Assembly: GCF_029852145.1 (NCBI RefSeq)
Contig: NC_079978.1
Span: 19,325,774-19,389,773, forward strand
Direction: 5' to 3'
DNA length: 64,000 nt
Origin: Microplitis mediator
Lineage: Eukaryota > Arthropoda > Insecta > Hymenoptera > Braconidae
Shown here piece by piece: positions 23,561 through 33,287 of this stretch. Made by a program: the position numbers and the translations under genes. Positions within the stretch are counted from its first letter, which is position 1. Every line of letters starts with the position of its first letter. Under the pieces are notes generated by a model that searched no databases, was not told where the DNA came from, and saw nothing but the letters and a program-made list of their open reading frames with translations.

Positions 23561-24699
23561 TTCTCTATAAAATTTAAATAATAATCACGGTGGCACCTGT
23601 AAAGCTGGATCGACTAGGGCCGACCGGACTTTTTACAGTGCTTCCGATAAAATATATAAGTCTATAGCATGCTTCAAGACTTTACATTTTATAGAGAGTG
23701 CTGTAAAAAACCCCACTGGCGCTGGCTGATCCAGCTTTGCTGTACTAACACTGTAAATTTTAATGGGAAATTTTCTCCGTATACACGCACAGGGAGGGTG
23801 GCAGGAAATCCCAATCTGTGTAACTGCCACTTGAATCACACAAGCGAGTTGAATTGTCCTACTTTATTTACTGGGTTTGCATTATACTATTACTGTGGTT
23901 GTTTTATCGAACTTTATTTTTCGATCACTGGCAATAAAAAAAAAAAATAAATAAACTTTACTTTTTAGTAAATAATATCGAGAATCGTTTATCAAGAAGT
24001 TGAGTAAAGTCGAAGTAGATTTTCTCGTTTTCGATCGGCGTTGCGAAAAGCGAGTGTTATAATGAAATTTCACAACGCGTCTCAAGATTTTCGACTGAGC
24101 TCCATCTATTGAACATCATAAGAACTCATTGAGCGACTTAAAGTTTTTGTCACAATGTATGTTGAACGGCTAGTACACTAAATATGGTTACTTTAATTCA
24201 TCATATTTAGAGTGCTGTACCATGTGGTTGTTGTTGTATTCAATTGTTCCAGTGTATAGCCGCTTTAACGGCCTTTTACACTTTTTGCCTTTATATCGCA
24301 ACTGCTTCTTTTTTCTGCCTTCATTGTGTGTACTGTACCATTACGGTGATACCCTACCCCCCACTTTGGCTGTGGGAGTCTAGGGGCAAGGGAAACCACA
24401 GAGAAAACTATTGCCAGTACAGTTCGGGTTGGGTGAGGCTCTAGTGATCGATGAATTCCCATTTTACCGATCACTAGATCTTCATCCCACGCCTAAAGGT
24501 CAGAGACCTCCGATCAACGCGTGGCTAAGCGGTCACCCAGCCGAAGACTTCGCTTCGCAGATTGTCATTAATCGCGTAAATCAGCAATTGTTGAATAAAA
24601 TATAGTGCATAGCAGGACACTCACAGGCCTTCGGCACGTGCATGTAATCCTACGACTTGGGTTGAAAACATTGCCCTTGCCACATAAAGGCTATCTCAT
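23561..24699. other. Short inverted repeats, no gene
   Basis: A roughly 140-bp inverted pair at 23604-23744 (AAGCTGGATC... against ...GATCCAGCTT) and a short stem CTAGTGATCG/CGATCACTAG near 24430-24470 are visible. The ORFs at 23.6-24.6 kb are short and lack motifs. Confidence 0.4.
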
Positions 24700-25686
24700 C
24701 CCGCATGAAAAAAACTTATACTCTGAAATTATATCAGATAATATAATATTTATTATATTATAGTATAATTTAGAATATAAATAATTATATATTTAAAAAT
24801 AACTACTTTTTTGCCGTTTTCAATATAAAATTTTGTATTTTAAAAGTATATCAATATAATGTATAATTTTATATTTTGGCATATATTATCATTATAAAAA
24901 CTCCATATAATATTAGATTATATAAAAAAAATATATGTCATTAAATAGTATCAATTTATAAGCTTATATATATTATGATTTTATAATTCAAATTATATTA
25001 TTAACAGTATAATATAATATATAATGCTCGTATATAAGCTTGTATATATTAAAAGATATACATGACACTTTTGTGCTTCGAAAAATTTTCAGTTCCATGA
25101 ATGCTCTTTCGGTATCCTCTAAAACTTATTTTATTTTGAGTAATTATTTTTTTATATTAAAAATTAATCATACAAATGAAAATTTATAGTCACAACGACT
25201 CTCTCTACAAACTTCCTTTCAAGTTCAATTTACATACTTAATTTACTCGAATAAAATATATTCTCATTGATACTCACAATCATCGTCAAACTGAAAGTCT
25301 TTATTTTTCATATTTTATTTTATATTTTTAGATATATAATGTATTATATAATACAATATACAATTCAATATCTTGAGATTCTCCAACGTCAATTATATAA
25401 AAAAATATATTTAATATATAAAAAAATATATTCTATTATATATCATTCCACTATATGTAAATTTATAATGAATTTTATAAGTTAAAAATTATATTTTATA
25501 ATTATATTACATATTATGAAAATATGTATATATTTTTTTATAATTTAAATTATAAATCAAAGTATAACTTTGAATTCATATAAATATTATATTTTATTAT
25601 ACATACATTTTTGCCGTTTTATAAAATTATATATTTACGGTATATTTTTTTATATATAATCAAAATATATGTTATTTTCATGCGGG
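24700..25686. mobile_element. CCCGCATG-ended AT-rich element
   Basis: Ends CCCGCATGAAAAAAACTTATA and TTATTTTCATGCGGG. The interior is TATAT-rich and carries the family phrase TTTTTGCCGTTTT near both ends. Non-coding; the ORF at 25267-25485 is an AT artefact. Confidence 0.75.
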
Positions 25687-25736
25687 TAGTACCCTAACCA
25701 TGCAATATACTGTTATTTACTTATTTGGCATAGCTA

Positions 25737-26108
25737 TAGTGGAGAAGAGGACAAAGTGGGTCCCTGAGGGCAAAGTAGGCCCCTTGAAATGGACCACCAA
25801 AACTGTTTATTAAATATAATTTAAAATGATATCGCAGCAGACTATTAGAATGACTTTTATATTAACAAAATACAATTGTTTTATAGTTATGTGCAAATAT
25901 CACACGTGTAAAGAATAAAAAATATCAAATCCGAAATGTTTTGGAGGGCCCACTTTGCCCCTAATTTTCGATTTCTCAATTTTAATGGACGCAGCATAAT
26001 TAAGTAAAAATAAGTATCAAGGGTCTAAAAAGAAGTAGACGCGTAAAAAAAATGAATGATATTATAATTATTTTCCTTAAGGGACCCACTCTGCCTCCCT
26101 CTCCCCTA
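25737..26108. mobile_element. Short GGGG-word element
   Basis: Left AGTGGAGAAGAGGACAAAGTG and right GGGACCCACTCTGCCTCCCTCTCCCCTA are imperfect inverted ends. Internal words GGGCAAAGTAGGCCCC and GGGCCCACTTTGCCCC show the same architecture as the TAGGGGAG elements. Confidence 0.6.
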
Positions 26109-26957
26109 ATAAGCTGTTTTATTAATTATGTTAAATAATATTCACAAGTTTTGAAAATATCAATCTTTATTTTTTAAATTTTATTCAATCGATAAGTATT
26201 AATTTTATCCAGAAAAATTTACCAGCATCCTAAATTTTTACTGAATAACGGTTTTCGAAATTTTTCAACCTAATCGATAATAATTTCAATGAATTTTTTC
26301 TTCTCATCATAACTCCTTCTTGAGACATGGGCAGTGATGGAATTTTCATGATTTTATCCCATTTCCATGATTCGACACGACTTATGAATGAAAGAAATTT
26401 GATCACGTATATTGAGTAGATCAAATATAACTTGACGAAAATATAAGCTTTCGAATGGTGACAGATTCACATTTCATACATTCTCGTTCTCATATTTATA
26501 TACATAGCTAAAATATTCTCAGCCAGATAAATATATGTCAGATTTAACGGAGAAATTGGTGTTGTAGCAAATAAATCAATCCTTTCACATCAATTGCATT
26601 TTACATGACTTTTCAAAATTTCAACCCAAGTATGTTATTTTATATGAGAAGTTATTTATTTTTTTATCCAATTAACGATACTGAATATTTTCAATATCAC
26701 GGTAATTTCGTTATTATTATTATTAGTATTATTTATTAATTTAAATCAATTTTTATAATTCCATTAAAAATTTTTTACAAAAAAATGCAATTTATTTAAT
26801 AACTGATTTTAATTATCAATTTGACCCAATTAATTTACAAATCAGGTTATTCTGTACATGAAAGCAATTATAGATGTAACGAAATGAAAGGTTTCATTAA
26901 AAGTTATATGCCAACAGAATATTATAAATTTAAAGTAATTGGTCATAAACGAATCTA
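26109..26957. other. No gene seen
   Basis: AT-rich spacer; no supported features. Confidence 0.4.
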
Positions 26958-27043
26958 CCCGGGTCAAAAAAATAACTTGATTATGGCTTGGTTTTGAAAA
27001 TTAAAAGTGAAGTGCCTAGCAAGACAAAAGCAAGTCAAGTTTT

Positions 27044-27082
27044 TATTATTATTATTATTTATTGTTTTAAGGCCATGGAGTC
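27044..27082 (-). mobile_element. LINE 3' terminus and (TAA)n tail
   Basis: Read on the minus strand, the sequence after the Maverick's left target duplication is GACTCCATGGCCTTAAAACA followed by ATAAATAATAATAATAATAA. This is a typical LINE 3' end with a TAA-repeat tail. It continues the 3' UTR that breaks off at 44051. Confidence 0.75.
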
Positions 27083-27088
27083 ATAGCT
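27083..27088. repeat. Maverick target-site duplication, left
   Basis: ATAGCT, repeated exactly at 44045-44050. Six bases is the length typical of Polinton/Maverick integration. Confidence 0.95.
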
Positions 27089-27209
27089 AGTAGTAGTATT
27101 GCCACTATAGCGGACCCCACTCCAAAGTGGAGGGGGATATCGAGCGGTGGTGGGGGATAGAGCGGTATGTGCTGTGTCCGCTCGCTCAGATTTAAATTTA
27201 AATTTAAGC

Positions 27210-27244
<35 letters not shown>

Positions 27245-27258
27245 CTATAATAATAAGC

Positions 27259-27356
<98 letters not shown>

Positions 27357-27395
27357 CATAATAATAATCGTAATAATAACAAAAGTCAAAATAAT
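27089..27395. repeat. Maverick left terminal inverted repeat
   Basis: The outer ~120 bp match the right end: AGTAGTAGTATTGCCACTAT, CGGACCCCACTCCAAAGTGG, then TTTAAATTTAAATTTAAGCA. They are followed inward by an AAT microsatellite (27211-27395). Compared with the right end it has a small insertion near 27155-27170. The inner limit is set by the microsatellite, not by unique sequence. Confidence 0.9.
27211..27395. repeat. (AAT)n microsatellite in left TIR
   Basis: Long AAT run with a few interruptions (GACTAT, AAGCAT, CCAT, TCGT). It is the counterpart of the TTA run in the right terminus and yields only poly-Asn/Ile/Tyr pseudo-ORFs. Confidence 0.95.
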
Positions 27396-27441
27396 AATAG
27401 TATTTGGGCATGGTTTAAAATAATTTATACTCTTGGATATA

Positions 27442-27463
27442 TTTATTAAGCATAATATTTATT
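27442..27463 (-). promoter_or_regulatory. Poly(A) signals for the leftward block
   Basis: Two AATAAA hexamers on the minus strand (27458-27463 and 27442-27447) lie 40-60 bp beyond the protease stop codon. They are well placed to end the leftward transcripts just before the terminal repeat. Confidence 0.55.
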
Positions 27464-27500
27464 GAATATTTAGTTGTTTACATGATTACATATATAATTT

Positions 27501-28025
27501 TTATAGAATATTACGATTACATGATTGATTATAATGTATTGAAATATTTCCACCAATAAACCCGTTATTTCTACGTTGTCTTTTAATATTCATAAAGGCG
27601 TTATAATAATCTTCTACAATTTCATCATTTTTTCGGAACTGCGCGTCAAAGATTGATAAAAATTCAGAGAGTGTAGAATGAGTAGACATATTATGCAAAT
27701 ACATGATACAATATTGGCCGCAAACTTGAGAATTTTCCTGTTGGAGTCGTTGATTGTTATAAGTGAACTGGGTACAGTTTCTTCTGAGCCATCTAATGTG
27801 TTCTGGAATGATTGGAGGTAATCCATAGCTATCGAAGTACCATCCCTGGCCGTGTCGATTAATGTAGACGGCAACCCAGTGTTGCCCTGGTTGTTTGTAG
27901 CCATCTGTATTAATAACTAGAGCGATCGGTTTCGTCAATACTTTTGGAATCTTGTCCGCGGGATATACACCTACTGTATGGTCCGGAATGTACTGAAGAG
28001 CCTTGAATATCTGTACAGTGTTCAT
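27501..28025 (-). CDS. PRO: Adenain-like cysteine protease
   Basis: 174 residues from the chosen ATG at 28025, reading MNTVQIFKALQYI. The family is the adenovirus-type (C5/Ulp1-like) virion-maturation protease. The catalytic set is visible with the expected spacing: His49 in GQHWVAV, Asp65 in WYFDSYG, Gln95, and Cys102 in QVCGQYC seven residues later. It would cleave capsid and core precursors inside assembling particles. The ORF extends 27 codons upstream without ATG support at its very start, and an ATG at 28055 is a second option. The gene overlaps the 3' end of the upstream RNase-H-like gene by 116 bp in another frame. It is the last gene before the left terminus. No lesion is seen. Confidence 0.92.
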   Translation of the reverse strand: MNTVQIFKALQYIPDHTVGVYPADKIPKVLTKPIALVINTDGYKQPGQHWVAVYINRHGQGWYFDSYGLPPIIPEHIRWLRRNCTQFTYNNQRLQQENSQVCGQYCIMYLHNMSTHSTLSEFLSIFDAQFRKNDEIVEDYYNAFMNIKRQRRNNGFIGGNISIHYNQSCNRNIL

Positions 28026-28635
28026 TACATAGAAAACAATTTTGCTGATCATGCGTACTGTCTGTTGTGCATTCTTGAAAAATGTTTTGATCAATAGGTA
28101 TTTCAATTAAATAGGACCCTCGTTCACCGGCTTTATCACTGTTTATTTCGCCGAGTAACGACTTTTTCAGAATGTAGGCACGTGATAAGGCACACTGGTT
28201 ATTTTTTAACGTACCCGCTGATACGCGAGTGCTATGCAACATACATACAATATCGGCCTGTGGTTGGCTCTCAAAGGATATAGCGCTTTGAATGCTGTCT
28301 ATATCTATTACAACACGACACAGGAGAGTCTCTAAAAACTTTTTAGATACGGCACCTTTAGTGTACACGTTTGAAGCGTCTCTGGTAAACGCTCGTAAAT
28401 TACCGTATACGTATCTTACAACAGATTCACCATCATACCAATGCACACCGCTTCTTTTTGTAATTAAATTATTTTCTTTCTGCCGTTTTATATTCAATAG
28501 TGAAAAATCAAATTCTGAAGACAGTATCCAGTGTCCAATGACGCTTGCTTCCAAACTTAAACAAGCGATCTCTTTAGGTAAAAATTCACAATTATTGTTG
28601 AAAAAGCCGTTAATGTCCACTACAACATTCATCAT
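27910..28635 (-). CDS. Maverick RNase-H-like family protein, paralog 2
   Basis: About 241 residues starting at the ATG pair at 28635/28632; the longer frame starts with GTG. The N-terminal pattern VVVDINGF, then KEIACLSL, a Trp, NLITKRSGVHW and YDG, is shared with the gene at 34745-35260. The two are therefore paralogs within one element. A C-terminal CxxH...C stretch (CMLHSTR..., NNQCAL) is also shared. This protein type is common in arthropod Mavericks and in stray copies. The early Asp and KE spacing suggests an RNase-H/exonuclease-like fold, but that is weak inference and no activity is known to me. The last ~38 codons overlap the protease gene and may be incidental. Confidence 0.75.
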   Translation of the reverse strand: MMNVVVDINGFFNNNCEFLPKEIACLSLEASVIGHWILSSEFDFSLLNIKRQKENNLITKRSGVHWYDGESVVRYVYGNLRAFTRDASNVYTKGAVSKKFLETLLCRVVIDIDSIQSAISFESQPQADIVCMLHSTRVSAGTLKNNQCALSRAYILKKSLLGEINSDKAGERGSYLIEIPIDQNIFQECTTDSTHDQQNCFLCNEHCTDIQGSSVHSGPYSRCISRGQDSKSIDETDRSSY

Positions 28636-28701
28636 GTTTCTAGACACAACTGCTCAGAAGTAAATTTACTTGGGTACTAACTTAAAAATTTTCGCAGCCT
28701 G

Positions 28702-28709
28702 CCTTTATA
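28702..28709 (-). promoter_or_regulatory. TATA box for the paralog-2 / protease unit
   Basis: TATAAAGG on the minus strand, about 70 bp before the ATG at 28635, in the only clear gap of the leftward block (28648-28734). A start site about 28 bp downstream would leave a leader of around 45 bases. Confidence 0.6.
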
Positions 28710-28734
28710 CTCTTTTTACTGCTAATTCAGCATT

Positions 28735-30069
28735 TTAACCGGTAAAATCAACAGATATTTGTCTGGAAGCATCTATTTCTATAACACTATCATACTCAGC
28801 ATATACTATACAGTTGATCGTTGCTTCTAAAGCTTCAGCAAAGCGCACTTCTATTCTAACGCTACCATGACGTATCAAATTCCAGTGTGAATTACTGTTT
28901 GCGGACAAATCGGCTGTCAAATCAAAAGCGAATAAACAATGCCCTTTTGGGTAATCGAAGCGATCTATCGTATTACCATCATTTAGGAAATGCACACCTG
29001 TTCCAGAAAAAACAGTGTGGTAAGCATCTATATATTGACCACCGGCTGAAAAATCTGGTTGTAATGGTTTTGTAGGTATTTGGCGCCCATCGACATAAAG
29101 TGATAAATAGTTAATATTGAAATGTTGAAAATTAAAAGGATTCAAACTTTTATCACCGTTAAAGGCTTTGTTATTTACGAATCCTAGAATAACTCTTTTA
29201 GGTATTTGACCTAATATCACATTATCAATTGTTTCACCATGAACGCCTGTATGAATTGAAACGGCTTTTACCTCTACACGCGTTATAGGATATTTTGCTG
29301 TTGTTTTAGTTAGAGCTCTTGCGTGTGCAAGTAAAAAACTCGGCGAAATTTTAGCTCGTCTCACAACTAAGCTAGCTTCTTGAATATGAAGAGTACAGTT
29401 TTGACTATCAACACCACCCATAAGACAAAACGAATCACGAGATCTTGTTAGACGTAAGCGCATCTCCACACCGTTTATAAGAAACCTTTCCTGGTTATAG
29501 ACATCGCAATGTAAATGGCCAATAAAATCTAAAGTTTTACCACAAGTTAAGAAAGAACGGCGATTTTTAAGCCCAGCGTTAGCATCGGCTATATCATCGA
29601 ATTCACCAGGTGTATCTTCAGCCCATCCCACAGTCGTTAAGTGTGATTCTTTAGCATCATAACCGTAGTTTAATAACGTTTCTATGTACGCTCTGTACGC
29701 ATATAAATTATTAGGCGTTGACACGGGCTTTTGATTGAATAATACATCGACTTGATTGAACATGGAGTGCAATAAATTATTTACAGGACCTACTTTTGGT
29801 GTCGGTGTTGATGCTGTTGCTGCTGCTGCTGTTGTTGGTGCATTTTGTTTTATAGCTACACGAACGCTGAGCATTGTATGAGCAAGATCGATGTATTCAT
29901 CACCTTGCCCTTGAACAACAAACTCAATTGGTGAATTATCTGTTAATGATGAAATTGGTTTGTAATAAACCCACTGAGAACTTTCAATCGCTGTCTGTGT
30001 AGGCGGTAATGAAAACAACTCCAACTCGGATTTTGCGCATTCACATGAATGTATATGTAAAAAAGCCAT
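28735..30069 (-). CDS. MCP: Major capsid protein (double jelly-roll type)
   Basis: 444 residues from an ATG at 30069. The start MAFLHIHSCECAKSEL, with LPPTQTAIESSQWV next, is the hallmark of the Maverick proteins annotated in databases as F54H12.2-like, which correspond to the major capsid protein of this element class. By family knowledge it forms the hexon-like trimers of an icosahedral shell through two jelly rolls; I cannot see the fold directly. An Ala/Thr/Pro-rich loop near residues 75-95 is likely surface-exposed. The gene begins 9 bp after the stop of the basic protein gene and is intact. Confidence 0.88.
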   Translation of the reverse strand: MAFLHIHSCECAKSELELFSLPPTQTAIESSQWVYYKPISSLTDNSPIEFVVQGQGDEYIDLAHTMLSVRVAIKQNAPTTAAAATASTPTPKVGPVNNLLHSMFNQVDVLFNQKPVSTPNNLYAYRAYIETLLNYGYDAKESHLTTVGWAEDTPGEFDDIADANAGLKNRRSFLTCGKTLDFIGHLHCDVYNQERFLINGVEMRLRLTRSRDSFCLMGGVDSQNCTLHIQEASLVVRRAKISPSFLLAHARALTKTTAKYPITRVEVKAVSIHTGVHGETIDNVILGQIPKRVILGFVNNKAFNGDKSLNPFNFQHFNINYLSLYVDGRQIPTKPLQPDFSAGGQYIDAYHTVFSGTGVHFLNDGNTIDRFDYPKGHCLFAFDLTADLSANSNSHWNLIRHGSVRIEVRFAEALEATINCIVYAEYDSVIEIDASRQISVDFTG

Positions 30070-30078
30070 TATAAACAG

Positions 30079-30645
30079 TTATTGAAATATATCATACACA
30101 CTACGTTGTTTTGTTTTAGTATTCTTGACCGTGTTTTTCCGTTTTTTCTTCTGTCCCGTCTTCTTCTTCAGGGTTGCTTTCTTGTGAGATTTTCTCTTCT
30201 TATTATTTTTTAACTGCGGTTTAGAACCTTTTTTACTACGTTTCTTTTTCACTACACGACCTCTTTTAACTGGTAACAAGTCTATACTGCCGCTATTTAG
30301 CAACTGGTTCGGCACATACCCCGATCCTGTCATAAGGCTATCAAGTTTTTGCTGAGCTTTGCGTTTTAAATTATTACCCGATTCACGGACACGTGTTTGA
30401 AAAGATTCTTTAATAGGTACGTCATGATTTAAAATATCGTAAGCTATGTTCACACCCGACCGCGCAGCCTCTTTCCCCACAGCTTTGGCACCACTTTTTA
30501 AAAACGGTAGTACTTTCCTAAACAGCCCACCAAGAAAACTACCAATACCATGACCTTTTTGATAAGGTGTGCCTATATAAAACTGATGAATACTATCGTA
30601 GTCACGGCTACCACACCCGTATTGTATCAGCTCGTAATGCGTCAT
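30079..30645 (-). CDS. Basic adenovirus pX/pVI-like core or membrane-active protein
   Basis: 188 residues from an ATG at 30645. The middle holds a Gly-rich amphipathic stretch (GIGSFLGGLFRKVLPFLKSG) followed by AKAVGKEAARSG. This arrangement recurs in Mavericks and adintovirus-like elements and is compared with adenoviral pVI/pX. The last third is very rich in Lys/Arg (KKKRSKKG, NNKKRKSHKK, KKTGQKKKRK), suiting DNA or capsid-interior binding. The likely role is a precursor cut by the element's protease, but no specific cleavage site can be assigned. It lies between the two capsid genes, as expected for a virion component. Confidence 0.78.
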   Translation of the reverse strand: MTHYELIQYGCGSRDYDSIHQFYIGTPYQKGHGIGSFLGGLFRKVLPFLKSGAKAVGKEAARSGVNIAYDILNHDVPIKESFQTRVRESGNNLKRKAQQKLDSLMTGSGYVPNQLLNSGSIDLLPVKRGRVVKKKRSKKGSKPQLKNNKKRKSHKKATLKKKTGQKKKRKNTVKNTKTKQRSVYDIFQ

Positions 30646-30654
30646 TATTTTAGG

Positions 30655-31476
30655 TTAACTAACTCTGCGGAAGTGTAACGTTACTGACGATGTCCCACTT
30701 TCAAATGGTATAGGTTTACCAAATTCGTTTCTCAGATCAATTTCAATCGTTGTAAATTGTGTGCGTGAAACGGGTATATAGCGGGGTGGTGAGAAATTGC
30801 TTATTTTTACGCTGCCGTAATTGTAATGGTCAATATCAAGAGGTACTGGTCTTAGCAGCGGTGTCTGAACGTCACCGGTTATATAATTTTCACAAATATC
30901 CGAATATACGTAAATAGTACCTGGTAATGCAGCACTCAGAGTAGCAGGTTTGGTGGCTCTGTATGGTTTATTTTTTTCTACTATTTTTGGCGACGAGTCT
31001 TGTGGATTGAACCCTAAAATAACCTGCAGCCTCTCACTAATTTCTAGACCGTGTACTACATCCTCACCTGTACATACTTTATACGCCGTAATATATCCAC
31101 TTGAATCGTATTCGAATTTGATATGATCAGAGAACTCTTTTTGTTTATGAATAGCCTCTAATAATGCTTCGATAGATTTATACACGCCATAAGGTGCATT
31201 ACCTAAAATTACTTTGGATTCCCAATCTTCGGGAAGTCTTTCCTCTGTAGGACTTATATAATTAATTATACCTAAATAACTGTCTTCATTATCCTGTGTA
31301 ATATGAAGAAAAGTCATAGGTGTTTGCATTTCTGTTAAACCAACTTCCCATTCACCAGGTAGTGTTATAGTATGTGATAACCTTGTAACAAATCTTGTGG
31401 TTGTGTTTTCAGGAAAATATAGCATACTACTGTTACTAGGTAGAACAACGTAAAAATTATCACGCACATTCGCCAT
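30655..31476 (-). CDS. Minor capsid (penton) protein
   Basis: 273 residues from an ATG at 31476. The N-terminal half carries the pattern FPENTTTRFVTRLSHTITL followed by GEWEVGLTEMQTP, characteristic of the Maverick minor capsid protein, a single jelly-roll penton placed at capsid vertices. The C-terminus ends in a beta-rich segment (SVTLHFRRVS). It sits 9 bp upstream of the basic core protein gene and 2 bp below the integrase stop. The frame is complete with no internal lesion. Confidence 0.87.
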   Translation of the reverse strand: MANVRDNFYVVLPSNSSMLYFPENTTTRFVTRLSHTITLPGEWEVGLTEMQTPMTFLHITQDNEDSYLGIINYISPTEERLPEDWESKVILGNAPYGVYKSIEALLEAIHKQKEFSDHIKFEYDSSGYITAYKVCTGEDVVHGLEISERLQVILGFNPQDSSPKIVEKNKPYRATKPATLSAALPGTIYVYSDICENYITGDVQTPLLRPVPLDIDHYNYGSVKISNFSPPRYIPVSRTQFTTIEIDLRNEFGKPIPFESGTSSVTLHFRRVS

Positions 31477-31478
31477 TT

Positions 31479-32462
31479 TTACTGGACACGGGATAATTCT
31501 TCAGTATAAAAAATACCGTCTATCGCCTCGTTATTTAAATCTTTTAATAAATACACTATAGGTTGCCTGTATGCAGAGACAGACGCAATCTTAAAAATTT
31601 CTTTTGACCAGCCGCTTTCATATCCTTTCACGAACGGTGCTTTCGCTTTACTGATGCGTACCAATTCACCAGCATTATATTTAGGTTGTCGTACAGCTCT
31701 TTTAACATACCGTTTTTGTAAATTATGAAATGCCTCCTCAGCATTTTCTTTGTTAACCTCGTATGGAGCCATTTTTATGCCACTATGTTTCGCATGATTG
31801 TAGCTGTGAACAATTTTTTGTAGAACTTCAACGTATCTCTTTGAACGCGCGTGTGTGAAATACCGCCATAGTCTCTCTTTAAGAGTTCTGTTGAAACGCT
31901 CAACAACAGCCGCTTTAACATCAGGGTTTCTAACTGTTCTAAATATTATACTCTGTTTTTTTAAAAGTTCTTGGAATAAGCTACCCAAAAATTCTTTACC
32001 CCTGTCTGTCTGTAATAATCGTGGTTTACGTGAACATGCCCGTTTCAAAATTTTTTTAAAACCTTGTACAACACAAATATTTGATTTATTAATTACCGGT
32101 TCTACCCAAACGAACTTACTCAGTACATCAATAACAACCAATAAATAACCAATATTATTATTGTATGATGAAATATTGCGAACATCGATTAAATCGGCCT
32201 CCCACACATCGTCGATTCTTGACACATTATAACATCTTCTTTCAAACCTGTGTCTGTTCATGCGGTGTGTATTGTAAGTTTCTTGTTTTTCCAACCATTT
32301 TTGAACACTCCTTTTTTTAAATGATTCCGATGTATGATCCGATTCAATACTCTTTTTTAAAGAATTAACACTACCAATAAAACCAGCAAAATGGGCGGGG
32401 TTATAGTAAGTTTTTTCTAATTTTTTAAATATTTGAACTTCACCCATTTTATTTTCTTGCAT
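31479..32462 (-). CDS. INT: Retroviral-type DDE integrase
   Basis: 327 residues from an ATG at 32462, with another ATG at 32447. It catalyses insertion of the linear element and makes the 6-bp staggered cut seen as ATAGCT. The rve core is complete: first Asp in VWEADLIDVRN, second in LLQTDRGKEF, and Glu in VVERFNRTLKERL, with 34 residues between the last two. YNHAKHSGIKMAPYEV follows as in Polinton integrases. A C-terminal SH3-like basic region (GELVRISKAKAPF, then WSKEIFKI) probably binds DNA. I do not see a canonical HHCC finger at the N-terminus. The start overlaps the previous gene by 46 bp. Confidence 0.95.
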   Translation of the reverse strand: MQENKMGEVQIFKKLEKTYYNPAHFAGFIGSVNSLKKSIESDHTSESFKKRSVQKWLEKQETYNTHRMNRHRFERRCYNVSRIDDVWEADLIDVRNISSYNNNIGYLLVVIDVLSKFVWVEPVINKSNICVVQGFKKILKRACSRKPRLLQTDRGKEFLGSLFQELLKKQSIIFRTVRNPDVKAAVVERFNRTLKERLWRYFTHARSKRYVEVLQKIVHSYNHAKHSGIKMAPYEVNKENAEEAFHNLQKRYVKRAVRQPKYNAGELVRISKAKAPFVKGYESGWSKEIFKIASVSAYRQPIVYLLKDLNNEAIDGIFYTEELSRVQ

Positions 32463-33286
32463 TGTGAAACACCTTTCCCGTGTTGATTATCCGAGTCTGG
32501 TGTGTATTCAGAAGACGTGTCTAAACGTAACTGAGTTTTATTTAATATTGTGTTGTTGATATTATCTTCAATGCTGGAGCTACTTTCTTCCGTAATTTTA
32601 TTATTAGAGGACTGTCGTAATGAATTCCTTGGGGTTGATGCAGATATATCACGGGAATGAAATAAATTATGATTTCCTATGTATTCACGAGGTACATGTG
32701 TTGTACGAAGAATCCTGGAAAACTGACGTTGACCAATAGCGTGGGTATTTTTCCTGTGTCGCATAGCGTGATTTATAAGATCAATAATATTTGACTCTAT
32801 TATTGGCTCATTATTGATAGTTACTAAACCATTAGAATCCCATGATATAACATCATCAGGTAGCTTTTGTAACTTCTTTAGCAATAATTTCGCTTTATTT
32901 TGAAATTTAGACGGCACACTTTCAATAATTGTACTATTAATAGCTGAAAAATCCTTATCACCGGTTTTTTCAATAAGGGGTCTTTTACTATGATGATATA
33001 AACTATTTTCACTGATCGGTTCAAATTTGTCAGCGTCTATTAGTCTTAAATACTTTTCTAACACTTGTGAATAAGCAGACCATTTTGCGCGATCGTCTGG
33101 ATATGTATCAGAGTATAGTATCCGATACATTTCACTATCCAGCCTCGATAAAGTTGTTCCTGTAGTTTGTATACTTTGCTTTTTCGGTGTAGACACATCC
33201 GCTAAATTTTCACTCGCACTTGTTACAGTATCGGCGGTAATAACTGTTTTTTCAGGAACCAGTACCATTTTACGTGCATACTCCAT
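32417..33286 (-). CDS. Conserved Maverick protein of unknown function
   Basis: 289 residues from an ATG at 33286. A central block (LPDDVISWDSNGLVTIN, then IDLINHAMRHRK and HVPREYIGNH) resembles a protein commonly found beside integrase in insect Mavericks. The ends are Ser/Thr- and Asn-rich and look disordered. No catalytic motif is visible. It is packed 1 bp from the upstream 112-residue gene, and its 3' end overlaps the integrase start. A virion or assembly role is only a guess from its position in the morphogenesis block. Confidence 0.7.
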   Translation of the reverse strand: MEYARKMVLVPEKTVITADTVTSASENLADVSTPKKQSIQTTGTTLSRLDSEMYRILYSDTYPDDRAKWSAYSQVLEKYLRLIDADKFEPISENSLYHHSKRPLIEKTGDKDFSAINSTIIESVPSKFQNKAKLLLKKLQKLPDDVISWDSNGLVTINNEPIIESNIIDLINHAMRHRKNTHAIGQRQFSRILRTTHVPREYIGNHNLFHSRDISASTPRNSLRQSSNNKITEESSSSIEDNINNTILNKTQLRLDTSSEYTPDSDNQHGKGVSQCKKIKWVKFKYLKN

Positions 33287-33287
33287 T

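Noticed and set aside
23604..23744. Possible structured RNA gene
   Set aside because: The inverted pair is imperfect and lacks pol III boxes or any known RNA motif; a small foldback repeat is simpler.
27067..27449. ORFs of 60-114 codons rich in Asn, Ile or Tyr
   Set aside because: They are translations of the AAT microsatellite in the Maverick terminus, open in all frames by composition.
28292..28663. Plus-strand 123-codon ORF
   Set aside because: Antisense to RNase-H-like paralog 2; no motif.
31855..32148. Plus-strand 97-codon ORF
   Set aside because: Antisense shadow of the integrase gene, which has conserved catalytic motifs.
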